Shown: one piece after another, positions 12,301 through 27,100 of the stretch | Layout of the letters: each line of letters starts with the position of its first letter | Numbering within the stretch: the first letter of the stretch is position 1 | NCBI GenBank assembly: GCA_964019055.1 | Contig: OZ025212.1 | Coordinates: forward strand, 7,273,109 to 7,337,108 | Reading direction: 5' to 3' | DNA length: 64,000 nt | Source: Anthopleura xanthogrammica | Taxonomy: Eukaryota; Cnidaria; Anthozoa; Actiniaria; Actiniidae | Program-made: the position numbers and the translations under genes | The notes under the pieces: generated by a model | What the model saw: the letters and a program-made list of their open reading frames with translations, nothing else | Database searches by the model: none | What the model was told of the DNA's origin: nothing

Positions 12301-15300
12301 TCCACGAAAACAGGTGTCCAAGGCTTCACCAAGTTGAGAAGCTCGACATCATTTGTGATTGCCAATCAGTATCCGTCTGACAACTTTTCCATTCAAGTTG
12401 TTGCCATTAACACGAGAAACAGCGGTAATTATATTTACAGTTGTCCACAGATATTCAGAAAAACTCAAGGTAAGTTATCAAATCACTGAGAGGTTAATTA
12501 TGTTACCCTCGTAAAATAAAGATTAAATAAATAAACTACAGCGTTCCTGGTCGCTACTATCGCTACTTCAAAAACTATACAAGTAGAAGATGTGGTGGGG
12601 CTATATGAGACATTAGTATGGAAAAAAGTTGTGGGGCTAAGATTATAGCCCTATAGGTTTTAGCTATAGCCCTACCAGCCACTCCCCCCACGCGGCCCCT
12701 TTGACTATGAAATGCTTGTCGTCTTGATCTACCAGACCTTCATGACATTATGCCTTTTCCCAAAGTTTTTGGATAGAAAAACCTTTCGAGTATAGCAATT
12801 TCAACGTTTTCCGATGAACAATTCATAGTAGGAAAACGTCTTCCAAGTTTTTGGAAGGAAAAACCTTCCGGCCGGCGAGACACGTTTTTTTGATGAAAAA
12901 TTTACAGTAGGATAACATTTTCCAAGTTTTTGGACCCCGGTTTTTGGAATGGAAAAAACCTTTCAGCCTTTTTTGTAGCAGTAGTTGGATAACTTTTTCC
13001 AATACTTTTTGGTTTAATTTCTCCTGTTTTTATTTTTTTAATTTTTTTTTGAGGGCGTTGACCAGGTTCTCTAGTTTTACTCCCTCCAATTTTTAAATTC
13101 TAATTTGGTTATGGATCGAAGTCCGCAGGTTTGTGAACCACATGCTAAGTGCTGCCCTCGTAAAACAGTCAAGATATTTTAGTTTCGAAACACTGTAATT
13201 GTTTTTCTTTTCACTGACAGCTGGCGTAAGGTTGGCAGGTGGGAAGGCACTAGGCGAAGGTCGTGTTGAAGTCTTCCACAATGGACAATGGGGAACAGTC
13301 TGTGATGATAACTGGGATTTTAACGATGCTAAAGTCGTTTGTCGTTCATTGAATCTACCAATAACTAACATTCGTCGTTTGCAATATGCAAGATTTGGTG
13401 CGGGTGTCGGTACGATATGGATGGATAATGTAGCATGTGTTGGAAGTGAGCCGTCGTTGTTCCAGTGTCGCCATAATGGTTGGGGAGTTCATAACTGTGG
13501 TCACCTTGAAGATGCGAGTGTTGTATGTGGACATCCAAGGCGTGAGTATTATATATTTAGAGTATCTGGGTATTGAATTTACTTTAAGGTTACTCTGTGA
13601 TGGTTTGCACCGTGACCTGCTTCAGAACAACGAAAACACCTTACGAAGTTAAGCTTTAATCTGTGCAACCTACATGCCAAATTAACCCATCCATCCATTT
13701 ATACCATCTTTCTCATCTGTTTGAACTATGTCAACGCTATTCAACAATGCATTCATCATTCATCTCATTTTTTCTTCCTAAACTCCAATCTTCCATTTGT
13801 CGATTCATCATCTTTCCAAAATTGCTTTCCCTCTCTTCTTTCTCTTCGACTCATCAATCCTTTCCATCCATCCGTCAATCTATCCATCCATCCATCCATC
13901 CATCCTCTTTTATCTCGTTTTCTTCCACCAATGCATGCCATGGTCATCAGTTATTCATTTACCCATGGATCCTATGTAACAGAAATCATTATTCAACTTA
14001 TGTTTCATTTGTACATGCCTGTTTTGTAAAAATCACCAGCAACCAAGATAGACATCACAAGTGTAACTGGAGTGATCACAAGTCCTGGATATCCACACGT
14101 CCTGAAGCGGGCCGACTACATATGGACATTCAAGAGGGCATTCCCCAATTCACGAGTGGCCATTTACTTTGAAGAGATCGACTTAAGACGTCGAAGTGAT
14201 GGGTAATGAAGTCCTGGAATAAATATTGCACACCAATAAGCATTTTGATTTTTTTTTTCTTAAAATTTCCCATCCAATATAATCTATCACCGGGTTGACA
14301 GTAGCTGTCAGATAATATTGGAATGCGTACCTGCACTATCTGTACCACCACGTCGGGATGGATGGCACGTATTTACGTATTTACGATCCATTCATCTAAA
14401 ATTCCTAGTGCCTAGAGCGATATGACATCATAATAACGAAGACTCGCAGCACATACTAGAGTCTAGAAATTGAACAAGTCCTTCGAAGCCCGAGTGCACG
14501 CGTACGCTGCGAGAGCTTCTAGTTTCATTATTCACTAAGGAAACAAAGTATTACATTTTTGAACAGAGTGCCGGTCTAACATAATTTTTCTTCCACTTCT
14601 AAGGAAAAGCATTATCACAATCAAAAATTCCAACGGCGAGCAACAGTATCGAGCAGTCAATTCTAAAACCAAAGGAGTCCGTGTTTGGATCATCAACAAT
14701 CCCTCTTCCTTGCGTTACTTCACAGTATTTTCAGAAATATCTGGCATAGGGAGAAAGGGATTCCTCATGCGCTACTTTGTCATTGATCCTTTAACAAATC
14801 AAGGTATTTGATAACAAATGCAATTGGATTTCTAGAAATTTATAATTAATCTACGACAAACTCTGCGCTGATCAAACTCAGGGCAGGGTCAACTCACAGA
14901 TTGAATTGGAATTTAATGTGTTGGGTTTTGCGGAGGGAAGAAAAGTGGAAAACTCGGAGACAAACCATTGAATCAAGGGAAAGACCTAACAAACTCTGCT
15001 CGCATATTATGCCGAGTCCAGGAATCGAACCCGAGGCCCCAGTGGTGAGAGGTGAGTGCAATACCGATACGCCACCATTGATTATTGTCGGAGACCAAGA
15101 GAAGCGCGTGTTCTTGGAAAGAGAATAGCTTAAAAACCATTGCCTGATGTTAGCTTTATCGTGTGACAAAATGAATTCCTTTAACTATACGATATTTTAT
15201 TTCAGATTCTTGTAATAGCAATTGGAATTTCACTATTGAGATTGGCATCGCCACCATCAACGTAACATGGCAACCATTCGATAAACTTTACAATGCATCC

Positions 15301-18300
15301 TTCAAGTATTTAGTTCTGTACAACCAATCTAACAATGAAAAGAGGAGCTTTAAAGTAGCGAACGATAGGCTATTCACCACCATCATTCCCGTTCTACCCT
15401 CGAAATTTTACTCAGTAAGAGTGGTTGCTCTTGATTCGTCAGGACGACTTAACAGGACTGTCCACAGTTGTACAAAGCTTGTCAAAACTAAAAATGGTGA
15501 GTGTGGAAAATTTTGAAAAAAAAATTAAAATCAATTGCAAGCCCCTTCGCAATGAAGCCTTGCCAATCCTAAACACAAGCAATATGCATTTGCTCATACT
15601 AAGGAAATGCAGATTCCATTCCTGAGTTTATGAAATAGAGCCTATTTAAATTATAAATGAAATTTGAAATATGAGATAAACAGTTCTTTAATGAATCCAC
15701 GATTTTCCTTGATACCCTTAGGTAGGCTGAGCCCGATATTAATAGATCTCTTTCTCGTGACGTCAAAGCAGCTCAATTTGGAGGACGAAACAAAAGAATT
15801 CCAAAGTCCTGACAATTGGAACCTATTGTTTTGTCCTCGAAATTGAGATGCATTCCAACGTGCTACAAGGGGTCTATAGCTGCATGAAATGCGTGCTGAA
15901 ATTTGCTTACATAAATTAACATAAATATTTGTTGTATTGTTTTTCAGTACTGCAGCGCATCGATGGTGGTCAATCCCCCAACGAAGGACTGGTCCAAGTA
16001 AAATACAATGGCACTTGGGGTAACATATGCTCCCAGAGGTGGGATACAAACGATGCTAATGTTGTATGTCGTTCAATGGGTTTGCCGCCAGTAACATACG
16101 CTTTAAGAAGACAGGATATGTTTAGTAACAGAGCCAATAAGATTTGGCTATCAGGGGTATGGTGCCAAGGTCATGAGGCGAGTCTGTCGTCTTGTCTTCA
16201 TTCTGGATGGGGTAACGTTGCCAGATGGTGTAGCGCTGTGTATGGCCTCGCTGGTGTTGTCTGTGGATCTCCAAATGGTAAGACAATATGTTATGGACTG
16301 GGAGGTTGGTTAGCTGGACATATGTATAAGCAAAACAGAGTTGCACCATGTGACTGTACCTCTGCCGCAATTGCGCGCGACAGGACAGGTGAAATAATTA
16401 GGTTCTAGAACTATTCCTTACACTTAAATACGGCGGCTGAAGATAAAATTATCATGCGAACACGCGTGTGACAGTTATGGAAAATAAAAATCTTTTTCTG
16501 CGTCCAATTTTGAATGCATGCGCAGGAGTTGCGCACCCAACACATTATTGTCGACTCTATAAGGGTCATAACTACTACTAAAAGGTTAAACAACATATTT
16601 CATCGTGTGTAATTCTTTCCCGATTGTTCTGCCAAATCCAAATCGCATCGTGTGTCTCATCTGCAACTACTACGCGACTTTACTGCTAAGAACGAATTGT
16701 GATCAAGACGTACTTCTACTGTGTTGTGCGCATAAAATGTCATCGTATGGACACCCGTATGAACAATTAATATGTACTACGAGCCACATTTCGCGGGTTC
16801 CATCTTAGATGTCTAATCGCAAAAAATACTATCTTTCAAAAGTAACGCAACTGGATGTCGTCAGCCAATTTGGAGAGATCACAAGTCCTGGATATCCAAA
16901 ATTCATGCAACAAGCTGACTACAAGTGGACAATCAGGTCTCCCTTGGAAAATGCGCATATTCTTCTTTACTTTGAAAGGATCGACCTAAGCCGACATCGA
17001 GGAGGGTAATTATGTTTATGATTATGAAAAACAGGTTAAATTCACCCCCAGACGTACTACATCATTGGGCGTAATATTTTCATATAATTTCAGGCAACAT
17101 ACTATTTCTTTGAAGATTACTATGTTATTTACACGTGAATTTTGCTATTGATGGCTGCACTAACTCAAACAAATTAAAGATCCTATTCCCAAAATAGGAA
17201 ATTGAATTGGAAATTATAAAACACTAAGCAGCCTTAACATACATGTTGGATTGTTTGTCATAACCTCGCCATGATCCTATCACAGGTAGTAGGCGCATAA
17301 GAACGCCACGTCATCTAACCAACAATTCCTATTCTGTGCCTCTAAATTAGCCTCACTAGCTCTAGCTAATTAACAGAAATTATATGATATTTTTTATTCA
17401 ACAGTGTTAGCAATTTGACAGTGACTGACGCAGTAGAGCAAACATCCACATTTTTGCCAAACCAAAGAAAGGAAAGGTTCAGTTTCTTGACATCCAATAC
17501 TCCAGTAAAAGTTGCCTTCTTTTCTTCTTTCACAAGTGGATCACGGAGAAGTGGCTTTCGTATGTTTTATTTTATCTACAACCAATCATTGGATTATGGT
17601 AAGACAATATTGCGGTTACAAAACTTCTCTCTTAGCGGGACGTGGAAGGGCATGGAAAAAGAGAGAATAAGATTGGTTATTTCACTACGAGCAAAGAAAG
17701 TTAATTCGGTTCTTGTGATTTCAGGATTAGATGAAGAGGGTTTGCAATTCCTTTACCTGTTTAAAAGGGGAATGGGGACAAGAAAGAAGAGAAGAGAAAA
17801 AAGAAAAGGAAGAGAGAAAAAGAAAAAAGGAGGGGAGAGCAAGGAGAGGGGAACAAAGGGAGGGCGGGAATCATAACAACACGCAATAACCAAAAGTTCA
17901 ATCCGCGCTTGTTTCGGGTTTTATGGAGGTTTTGTCTAACACCACCGATGTACAATTTAGTTCCAGTTTCAGAAGGTTGGACAATCAATGCAAGCAGCTA
18001 TGATCTAAGTACGATCAGAGTCAACTGGAAACCATTCAATGTCAGTAATTCCTTAATTGCTGGATACGTTGTCGTTTGTAACTCAACGAACCCTAGTTTG
18101 GTCAATGTCTCGTATGCTATTACTGATAACCGATCATCCTCTGCTGCATGCGAAAATCTTGTGGGACTAACCACTTATCGTGTACAAGTTATGGCCTATC
18201 TTCAAGGACTTGACGAGGAAACCAGGAAGTACAGAAGCTTGGCAGTTGACGTGACTACGAAAAAACTAGGTGAGTTTTTGTTACAAACTGAGACTTTTGA

Positions 18301-21063
18301 TACAAAGAGAGTCGTTGAACCTTTGTAACTAAACAATTGTGCCTGTGGCTGGTACCTATTTACCAGCCACAGTTGCTAAGGAAAGGATTTAAAATTGTCT
18401 AAGAGGTTTTTGTAATGTTTTAAGCTCATGATGAAACCAATTTGTGAAATGGACCGTTTTTTGATACGTGTGATGACGTCATCACTCTTGCGTCATTAAT
18501 GACGTCATATTCCATAAAAAAAGTTAAAAAACAAGCGTGTATTTGGTCAGTTTGACCCAAAAATAAACGAAATTATAGCTGACATGAATTGGAACAAAGA
18601 TAAGCATGGATTTCACTCTACGTTAAGAGAGTGGGAAAATATTTAGATTTAAAAAAATTAAACATGGCTTGGTAGCCTGGTCTTTTCACCGTGTTCAAAA
18701 ATAATGCTTTGTTGCGATTTATATCAGCTATGATTTCGCTTATTTGTGAGTCAATCCGACCAAATGCACGCTTGTTTTTTAATTTTTAATGAACTATGAC
18801 GTCATAAATTGCGTAAGAGAGGTGACGTCATCGCACATATCAGAAAATGATCCATTTCGCAAATTGATTTTATTGATGAAGTTATAATATAAGAAAAACC
18901 TTTTAGAGATTTAAATACTTTCCATAGCAACCATGGCTGGTAAATAGGTAAGTCCCCCCTACTTTAGCAAGGAATAATTACAAAATGTTCTTAGAAAGAT
19001 ATTTTACACAGAATTTAACGCTGATTCCAAAAATGAAAAGAAAAATGGGGTGTCCCGAGCTCGTTTTCGAGATAATGAATTTTGAATATGACCATCTTGA
19101 CTAGTTTTCGAAAGAAAAATGGCGGAAATCAAGCTTTGCACACAAGAACTCATAACTCAAAACTTAAAGAAGTTCTGAAAGCAATTTTCTCAGGACATCT
19201 ACTTTAAACATTATATCTGAAGACTAAATGAGCACGAACGATAAGCACCAAGTCGAAAATACAGCGATTTGAATGGGGAAATTATATATTCAAAACGCTA
19301 TATCTCCGTTGCTTTTTAACCAATTCCCATGAAATTTGGTGTGTTAACGTCTTTCTTGATGCTCTATCGAAATTGAAGATCGAAAATTGTCAAAAGCAAA
19401 ATAATTCTTTTCGTGACGTCACACTTCGGTACTCTATGATTGAAACTTTCAAAATTCCTAGTGTGTACGTTACGTCATTCCGGCCAAAAGATTTCTCTTG
19501 TTAAGGGACTTAGAGGGGGAAGGGAGTGGAAAAAGGGGGAGCGGCCATAACGTTTTGTGCCCCTAAAATGGAGGGGAGGGTTAGGTCATCGCTCGGGAGG
19601 GTCACATCATTTTCAACGCTCAATTAGAAATCTCCAGCCATCCCCCCTCCCCCCCCCCCCCCCGCTAATTTCTGACTAGTCTTTAATACATCCAAAACGG
19701 CCGCCATGTTTTTGTCTTTTGCCTGAATATATGGCTGAAACCATCTACAATGTTTTCAATGAAAATACAGTGAGAATTAGATTAGCTGGTGGATACACAC
19801 CTGGCGACGGTCGTGTGGAAATCTTACATAATGGCCAATGGGGAACAGTCTGCGATGATATTTGGGATCTCAACGATGCTAATGTGGTCTGTCGTTCTCT
19901 GGGTCTACCAAGAGCAGTGGCTGCACCAGATTTCGCAACCTTTGGTTCTGGTACTGGTCCAATCTGGATGGATGATGTACGCTGCCGAGGAAATGAATTA
20001 TCTTTGTTTCAGTGTCGGCATAGAGGATGGGGATCACATAATTGTGTACATGGAGAAGATGCGAGTGTAATGTGTGGAAACCCTCCAGGTAAGCATTCAG
20101 ACTAGTACCACAGCCAATACAGATAATGCGGACAATGAATGATGTGATACATGATGATATATTGGTGATCGTGATTCAGACCATGGCCAGATGCCATCCC
20201 TTAGCTATTGCTTCTTTATTCACCTCAGTATTGCATGAAAACACGAATTGAACGTAGTCTGGAATTGGATATCATTTTACCCAACTTGAATAGATCTCTT
20301 TGCAAATATTGTTTTTGTCATGTGTACAACATAAAAATTTATCGATAAACATTTTTTCAATATTTCTCTAGTTGTGCAGATCAATATCACAAAAATAACT
20401 GGAGTGATCACCAGCCCTGGGTATCCAGATTACATGCAGCGTGGAGAATACGTCTGGACATTCAGATCTTCCCAACCAAATGCACGAGTGGCACTGTATT
20501 TTGAAGAAATTGACTTGAGAAGAATTCGTCTAGGGTAATACCTACAATACGTTTTATAAGTCAAAAAGAAATTGGGAATGGAATCAAAAACAGCAATCAT
20601 TATGGTTTCCGGATTTCGATAAATAGATTTTATCAGCTGGTTTAAGCTTCATTATAAAATATTTAACCTTACAGAAAGAACAAACGTTTTCTCTAGAGAC
20701 TAACCTCTCTTTGGGCTGCCGACCACCAGCTGATCTGAGAAAAGATATCAGCCAATCAGAATCAAGAAAATTTGCAAAACTGAGATGTCATCCTTTGTAG
20801 CCGGGTTACTCGGGAAACGGTTATTTCTGTATTTTATTTTTCCAGTCAATGATGAATACAAAATATATACATAGTAAATGTATACAAAATATCAAAAACC
20901 TCTCCTGAAAATCTAGATTTATCTCAGATATAAGCTTTTAAAAGTCAATATCCGTAGGCTACATGACACCTCAGTTTTGCAGTGACGTCATTTCTATGGC
21001 ACTATTTCAGATTAGTTGGCAGTTGTCAAGGTCCCAAAGAAGAATCACCGCTCCCCCACCCCA

Positions 21064-21135
<72 letters not shown>

Positions 21136-24100
21136 GATAGGCCGCTTAATAATAGACTGTACAAAAGGAATTACAATCTTTTTACGGACAATCTACTAAA
21201 GGGAAATCGCATGCTGTTTTTTTTTCTTTTATAGGAGGAATCAATTGACGGTTGCAGATTCTCGTAGATCTCAAATTCTCTATATTGAAAACGCAAAACG
21301 AGCGCAGACTGTTGCATGGATATTGTACAGCCCAGGGACTCTGCGTTATTATTCTTCATATTCATCCAGATATCGTGGATTTCGGGTGCGATATTTCATT
21401 GTCAACCCATTGTTACGAGGTAAGAAGCTGGAACAAGGGAACAGGACATGTATAAGGGTGGGGACAAGAGGTAACAATGGGACACATAGGACATAGAAAT
21501 GAAACAAAGGATACGACAAAAGGGAGGAAAAGTAATAAGGAAAAACGAAGTCAGAATACAAGGATAAATATGTGATAGGGAACAAAGGGGATCTTCAGAA
21601 ATAAAGGAACAGAATCGAATGTTACGAAGATATCAAAGAACGGGGGAGGGAGGACAAGGCGACACACGCGACAAAGTGATAAAGCGGAAAGGGTACATGG
21701 GGGCAATGTTTGCAAGATGAATATCTTCCTCCTTGTTCAGTTTATTATTTAGCTTAGGCGTAACGTTTTGCCCATTTCAGACCACGAACCATTCCCTTGA
21801 ATATCATTTCTTTCTTTGTATGTAAATGTGACAAATATTCCTATCCCCAAAGGAATCGCCGAAGGAAATGTCCAAACTAAAGAGGTCTATTTGCTAATCT
21901 CAAAAAGTACAGATTAACCAGTGTTATATTATATTGCATCTTAATTTTAAAAAGCCCCATTTTATCAATTTCACCTTTCAGTTCCAGTTAAGAGAAGTTT
22001 AAACGTGACTGCGAGAAGTGATAGTTCTATCACTATCTCAGTCAAATGGTCACAAGTCAATATCAGTGATTTCGCGGTAATTGGATATGTTGTGCGCTGC
22101 AACGCAACAGAAGGACAGTCACGCAACGTGCAGTATGGCGTCACGCTCAACAACAGCAGCTCTGCTTACTGTAATAGTCTGATAAGAGGCATGCGCTACA
22201 ATGTGCAGGTCTTTGTTTACCTTACACATCTTGCTGATGGAACCTCTAGGATTTATAGCAGTATTCCAGTGTTTGTGAGAACAATGTTGAGACCTGGTGA
22301 GTCTTAAATGATGATTCCGTAGCTATTTCTACTTGCATTTAGGTTGGTCGAAAATTGCTCAATGCCAGTTTAGGTTAGGTCAGTTAAGTTTAGGCGTTTC
22401 GACTTTTCGTGTATAAAAAAAAAATATGAACAAATATATTGAAAGCATAATAATAGTTCCGAATACGATCATTAAACATTGAGAGTGCTCATTGGCTGTT
22501 TACCGATTTTCCATTTTCCAAAGCATGCGCTGAACTCCCCATAAATTTTAAAGCATGTTAGTTCCACACGGGGAACAGTTGTTTCCATAGCCCTAACTGC
22601 CCTTCATCGACAAAGGACTGGAATCGATTCTAGGGTTGGATAGGTTCAGGGTAAGGTTTAGGGTTAGATTCCAGTCCTCTCTCGGTAAGGGCATTTTGCC
22701 GGATTTCAAGTCGAGAGGGGCTGGGTACGATTTCCTTAATTGTGACGATGACAACACAAAACTCACACATCCAAAGAGAGCACATCGAGCTATACAAAAG
22801 TCCGAAATGCGGTGTTAATCAGATTAATATTCATGAGTTTACAGCCATTCAAAAATGCTAGAATTTACAAAGAAATTTATGGTGTCCGGACACTATGAAT
22901 GGCTGTAAGTCGTTCAATATTGATCCCATTAACACTAAACTTCGGAATTTTGTATAGCCCGATGCGCTCTTTTTTGGCTATGTGAGTTTTGTTTTGTTAT
23001 CATCTCAATTTTTGAATTCGTACTCAGCCCCTCTCGACTTGAAATCCGGCAATGGAAACGAGTATCTACCGTTCCATACACCCTGGAATGAAGTTGTTGT
23101 GTGCGTCCAGTCTCGAGAAGTAAACGCGCATTTCTTTTAAAAAAATTATTTAGCGGATTTCGTATGACTTTGCAGTAAAACATACAGAACTCATCCACCT
23201 ACTGCACGTGCATACATGAAAATGGCGTTCCATTATCTTTCAGTAATTCCTCCAATCAAAGCACATAATTATACGGTACGGTTACAGTATGACTACGAAT
23301 TTGTCGTATCGTTTTTCTGTCATACGAAAACCGCTCTATCCAGCATACAGACACACACGGACTTTTCATATTTTCGCTTATAAATTCGGAAACTAAATCA
23401 AACTGTTTGCATTTTTTTATGTGAAGTGAAAACACGATTAACTGGAGGAAGCACACATGATGAAGGAAGAGTAGAAATCCTGCATAATGGTCGATGGGGA
23501 ACAGTCTGCGATGATTTTTGGGATCTCAACGATGCTAATGTGGTCTGTCGCTCTTTGGGTCTACCAAGAGCAGTAAGTGCTTTGATTTATGCGGCCTTTG
23601 GTCCTGGTACTGGTCGAATCTGGATGGATGATGTACGCTGCCGAGGAAATGAATCATCGTTGTTTCAGTGTCGGCATAGAGGATTGGGGTCACATAATTG
23701 TGGACATGGAGAAGATGCGAGTGTTGTGTGTGGAAGCCCTAAAGGTAGGCATGCACTTGGAGACTAGCAAGATACTACTGCATTTATCAATCATTTGTCA
23801 TTATGACTACTACTACAGCTGTGGAAGATGATGATAGTAATAATGATTATAATGTCGAAGTTAATAATTGTTTTAGTATAAATAAAAAGGTGATTATTTC
23901 AAAAAAGAAAGAAGCAAACAACACTGAAAGTGAAAATATTTTATTTTTTAAAAGCGCGCGATTTTGCTGACAGCCATTTTGTCCGAAAAGGTGATTATCG
24001 GCTGATAATCCGAGATAGAAAACCAATCAGAGCGCGCGATTTTGTATAATCACCTTTGTATTTATACTAATGATAATTAAAAACTATTAGATGAGGTTGA

Positions 24101-27100
24101 GCATGAACCAAAAAACAACTCCTGCCATCACATATGTCGACCTTTTGTCACAAAAACTAATCAACCAAAATATTTAATCATTCTTCTATCATTTTTTATA
24201 TCAAATAAGCTTAAAAATAGCTTTGAACCCAATTTCTTTCCAATAGTGATCAAGATAAACATCACTGGTCTGTCTGGAGTGATAACGAGCCCGGGATATC
24301 CACAGAACATGCAACGAGCAAACTATGAGTGGACATTCAGACCTCCATTACCACGAGCAAAAGTTGCCATCTATTTTGAAAATATTGACCTGACGAGGAG
24401 TAGAGGCGGGTATGTGAATTTATTACTGAATATTTTACCGGCTGACGGCACTACTTTTATTTTCATGAAGATATACAAATTGGTATGGATGTATAAGTCC
24501 TAAATAGTTCAGTTTTACAATTTATTGCATGAATTGTGCTATGCCTTTAGCTTAATCTGTTGTCCTAGATCCATGGACGAGTTGGAATTCAGATATTTTT
24601 CTTCCTTTCTTTCTTTTTTCCAAAGGCCGAGGAAAAAACGGAAAAGATCCCACGTAGAAATACATAGTCAGCGTTGCCATGCCGACTAAGTTTCTTATGC
24701 AAAACCTATTGACCCAAGAAAGTTACTTAACACATGCCGTTTTCATTTTCAGAGACAGCCAGCTCACCGTCGTAGATACGAATGGTTCACGAATTTTCCA
24801 TGTCGAGAACCGCAGATTCTCCTCGCTCGCCTGGATTGAAAGTGTTCCAGTAACAGTTCGTTTTTATTCTCTTTTCTCAACGAGACCCAGTTCTTTGCAA
24901 AGAAAAGGCGTTCGGATAAAATACTTTATTTCTCAAAAGTTTCAGGAATCAAGTAAGTGCTTTGCTATGTAGGGAAATTTCACGGCATCAATGTTATAGA
25001 CAAGGAGGCAGAAAAAAAAAGAAATTAACCCTCAATATTAAGTCAATGTTGGGTCTTATTTAAGGAAGGACATTAATTAGGTGTTTGTGAACTCCCTCCC
25101 CCTTTTCTTCGGAGGTATGCCAAAAATCTGAGAATATCTTCTCTAATTAGATCATGGCATGAACTTCAATTCTCAAATGTGGCGAAGCAGTTGTTGCTAG
25201 AAGGGGGAAACCCCCCGCAATTACTCAAGTCTTTTGTTCAAAAGTAAAGCTCCCAAGCATAAGCACAGTCACAGTTCATGCATTCAAAAATATGTTTCAT
25301 CTCATTTACTCCTCATTAGATTCTTGTCGTACTGACTGGAACATTACCGTAGATGCTGATTATGGAAGCATCACAGTGTTTTTGACGACTTTGCCAGTTC
25401 TTCCTGGTGAAGCAAAGCACAGCTATTTTGTCATATACAAAAATGTTAACAGCAGAAGAAATGGTAATTTTACAATGGTTTCCAATTCTACAACAAGAGT
25501 TTTTATTGGAAATCTTGTGCGCAACACACTGTATTCTGTACAAGTAGTTGCATATGGTTCATCGAGGGTTGTTGGTAAAGGCATCTACAGCTGTCCGATA
25601 CAAGTGAGAACGAGAGGTAAGTTTGCTTACAACATAATTTAATAACTTGCTTCCATTTTGGCTTGCAAAATGTTAGATTGGTGGTCAAACGGTGGTTAGG
25701 CAGGTCGGCTGGTCAGCTTGTTGGATGTTTGTTGTTTAGGTTGGTTGAATGTTTGTTGGATAGATGATATTAACGCTTCGATCTTCTGCTTGTAATTCTG
25801 ACCGACTGGTTGGTTGGTAGCTTGGCCAATCGGCTGGTCGGCTGGCTGTTTGACAGGTTCGTGTGGTGGCTGGTATATTCGGCCGCTCGTTAGGTTTACT
25901 CAACTTCTCTGGTAAAGGATGCTTGGTCCCTCTGTTAGTTTGTTCAGTACTTTTCCTGTTTCTCATTACCCTGATGAGAAAACTTTGCTGATCCTAATTT
26001 GCTATATAGTTTTTGCATTGTCCAAAAATTCCATTTTCTTAAGCGACTTACCCAACCGTACCCAACCGTCACCCGGTTGGCTCATTTGGTAAGAACGTCG
26101 GTCTGTTGTGCGGGAGGTCGTGGTTCGAGTCCCGGCCGGACCTACACTCAGGGTCTTTTAAGAAATGATTGAAGAGAAGGTGCTGCCTTTGTAATTACAT
26201 CTGCAAATGGTTAGACCTTCAAGTCTTCTCGGATAAGACATTAAAACTGTAGGCCCTGTCTCCCAACCCTTCCTTAACTTGTAAAATGGGGGACATAAAA
26301 TAACCTATTCGTGAAAGAGCAGGGGATTGTCTCCCGGTTCAACTGCCTATTCCAATTTGGAGGCATGATTACTAATTACTAACACTCACTCATGATTGTA
26401 AACTGCACGGCTGCTAATATATATAGCGCCTTAAAATATGCAGCCCGTAAAGTCCTCCACTGGTCACAATTGTAAAGCGCATTGAGACATTGTAAAATGC
26501 GCTATATAAGAACTTCCCATTCCCATTAACGTGACTTGAGGATGATTACTTTTTCCTTTTTTCCCCTGCTCTATCGGCACTGTTTTTATTTTGTTTCTTT
26601 TTAGTTAAGATTCGTCTTTACGGTGGAAAAAAACATAACGAAGGATTAGTTCAAGTAAAATATAAAGGCACCTGGGGGACCATTTGTGCAAGATGGTGGG
26701 ACATCAACGATGCCAATGTCGTCTGCCGTTCACTCGGTTTGCCTCCTGCAACATACGCTTTGCGAAGAAATGGTCAGTTTATAAATAGTAACAAACGAAG
26801 CTGGGTTACTGCTCTACAATGCTTAGGGAACGAGAGTAGCATCTCGGGGTGTCGTCATCCTGGATGGGGTAACGTGCCGAGTTGGTGTGGACTTTTCTAC
26901 AGTGTCGCTAGTATCGTCTGTGGGCATCCTCAAGGTAATGTTGGTTAATTTTAACAAAATATTTTTTCTTTGCCTCGGATCCATTAGAACATTGTGAAGC
27001 CAAGTCAAATCCCAAAGTCAAATCTCGGTCACAGAAAAAGAAGAAAGAAAACTGAACACGACAGGAAGGAAGAAAGAAAGAAAGAAAGAAAGAAAGCGTC

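Noticed and set aside
15651..16049. Minus-strand open frame of 132 codons
   Set aside because: Its 5' part is the antisense of the SRCR3 exon, and no domain is seen.
24410..24502. Continuation of the CUB5 first exon to a stop at 24502
   Set aside because: It is readthrough into the intron. The gcgg|gtatgt donor and the phase match the other CUB exons.
26083..26155. Possible functional tRNA gene
   Set aside because: Boxes A and B are present but there is no acceptor stem, and a SINE body and tail follow.
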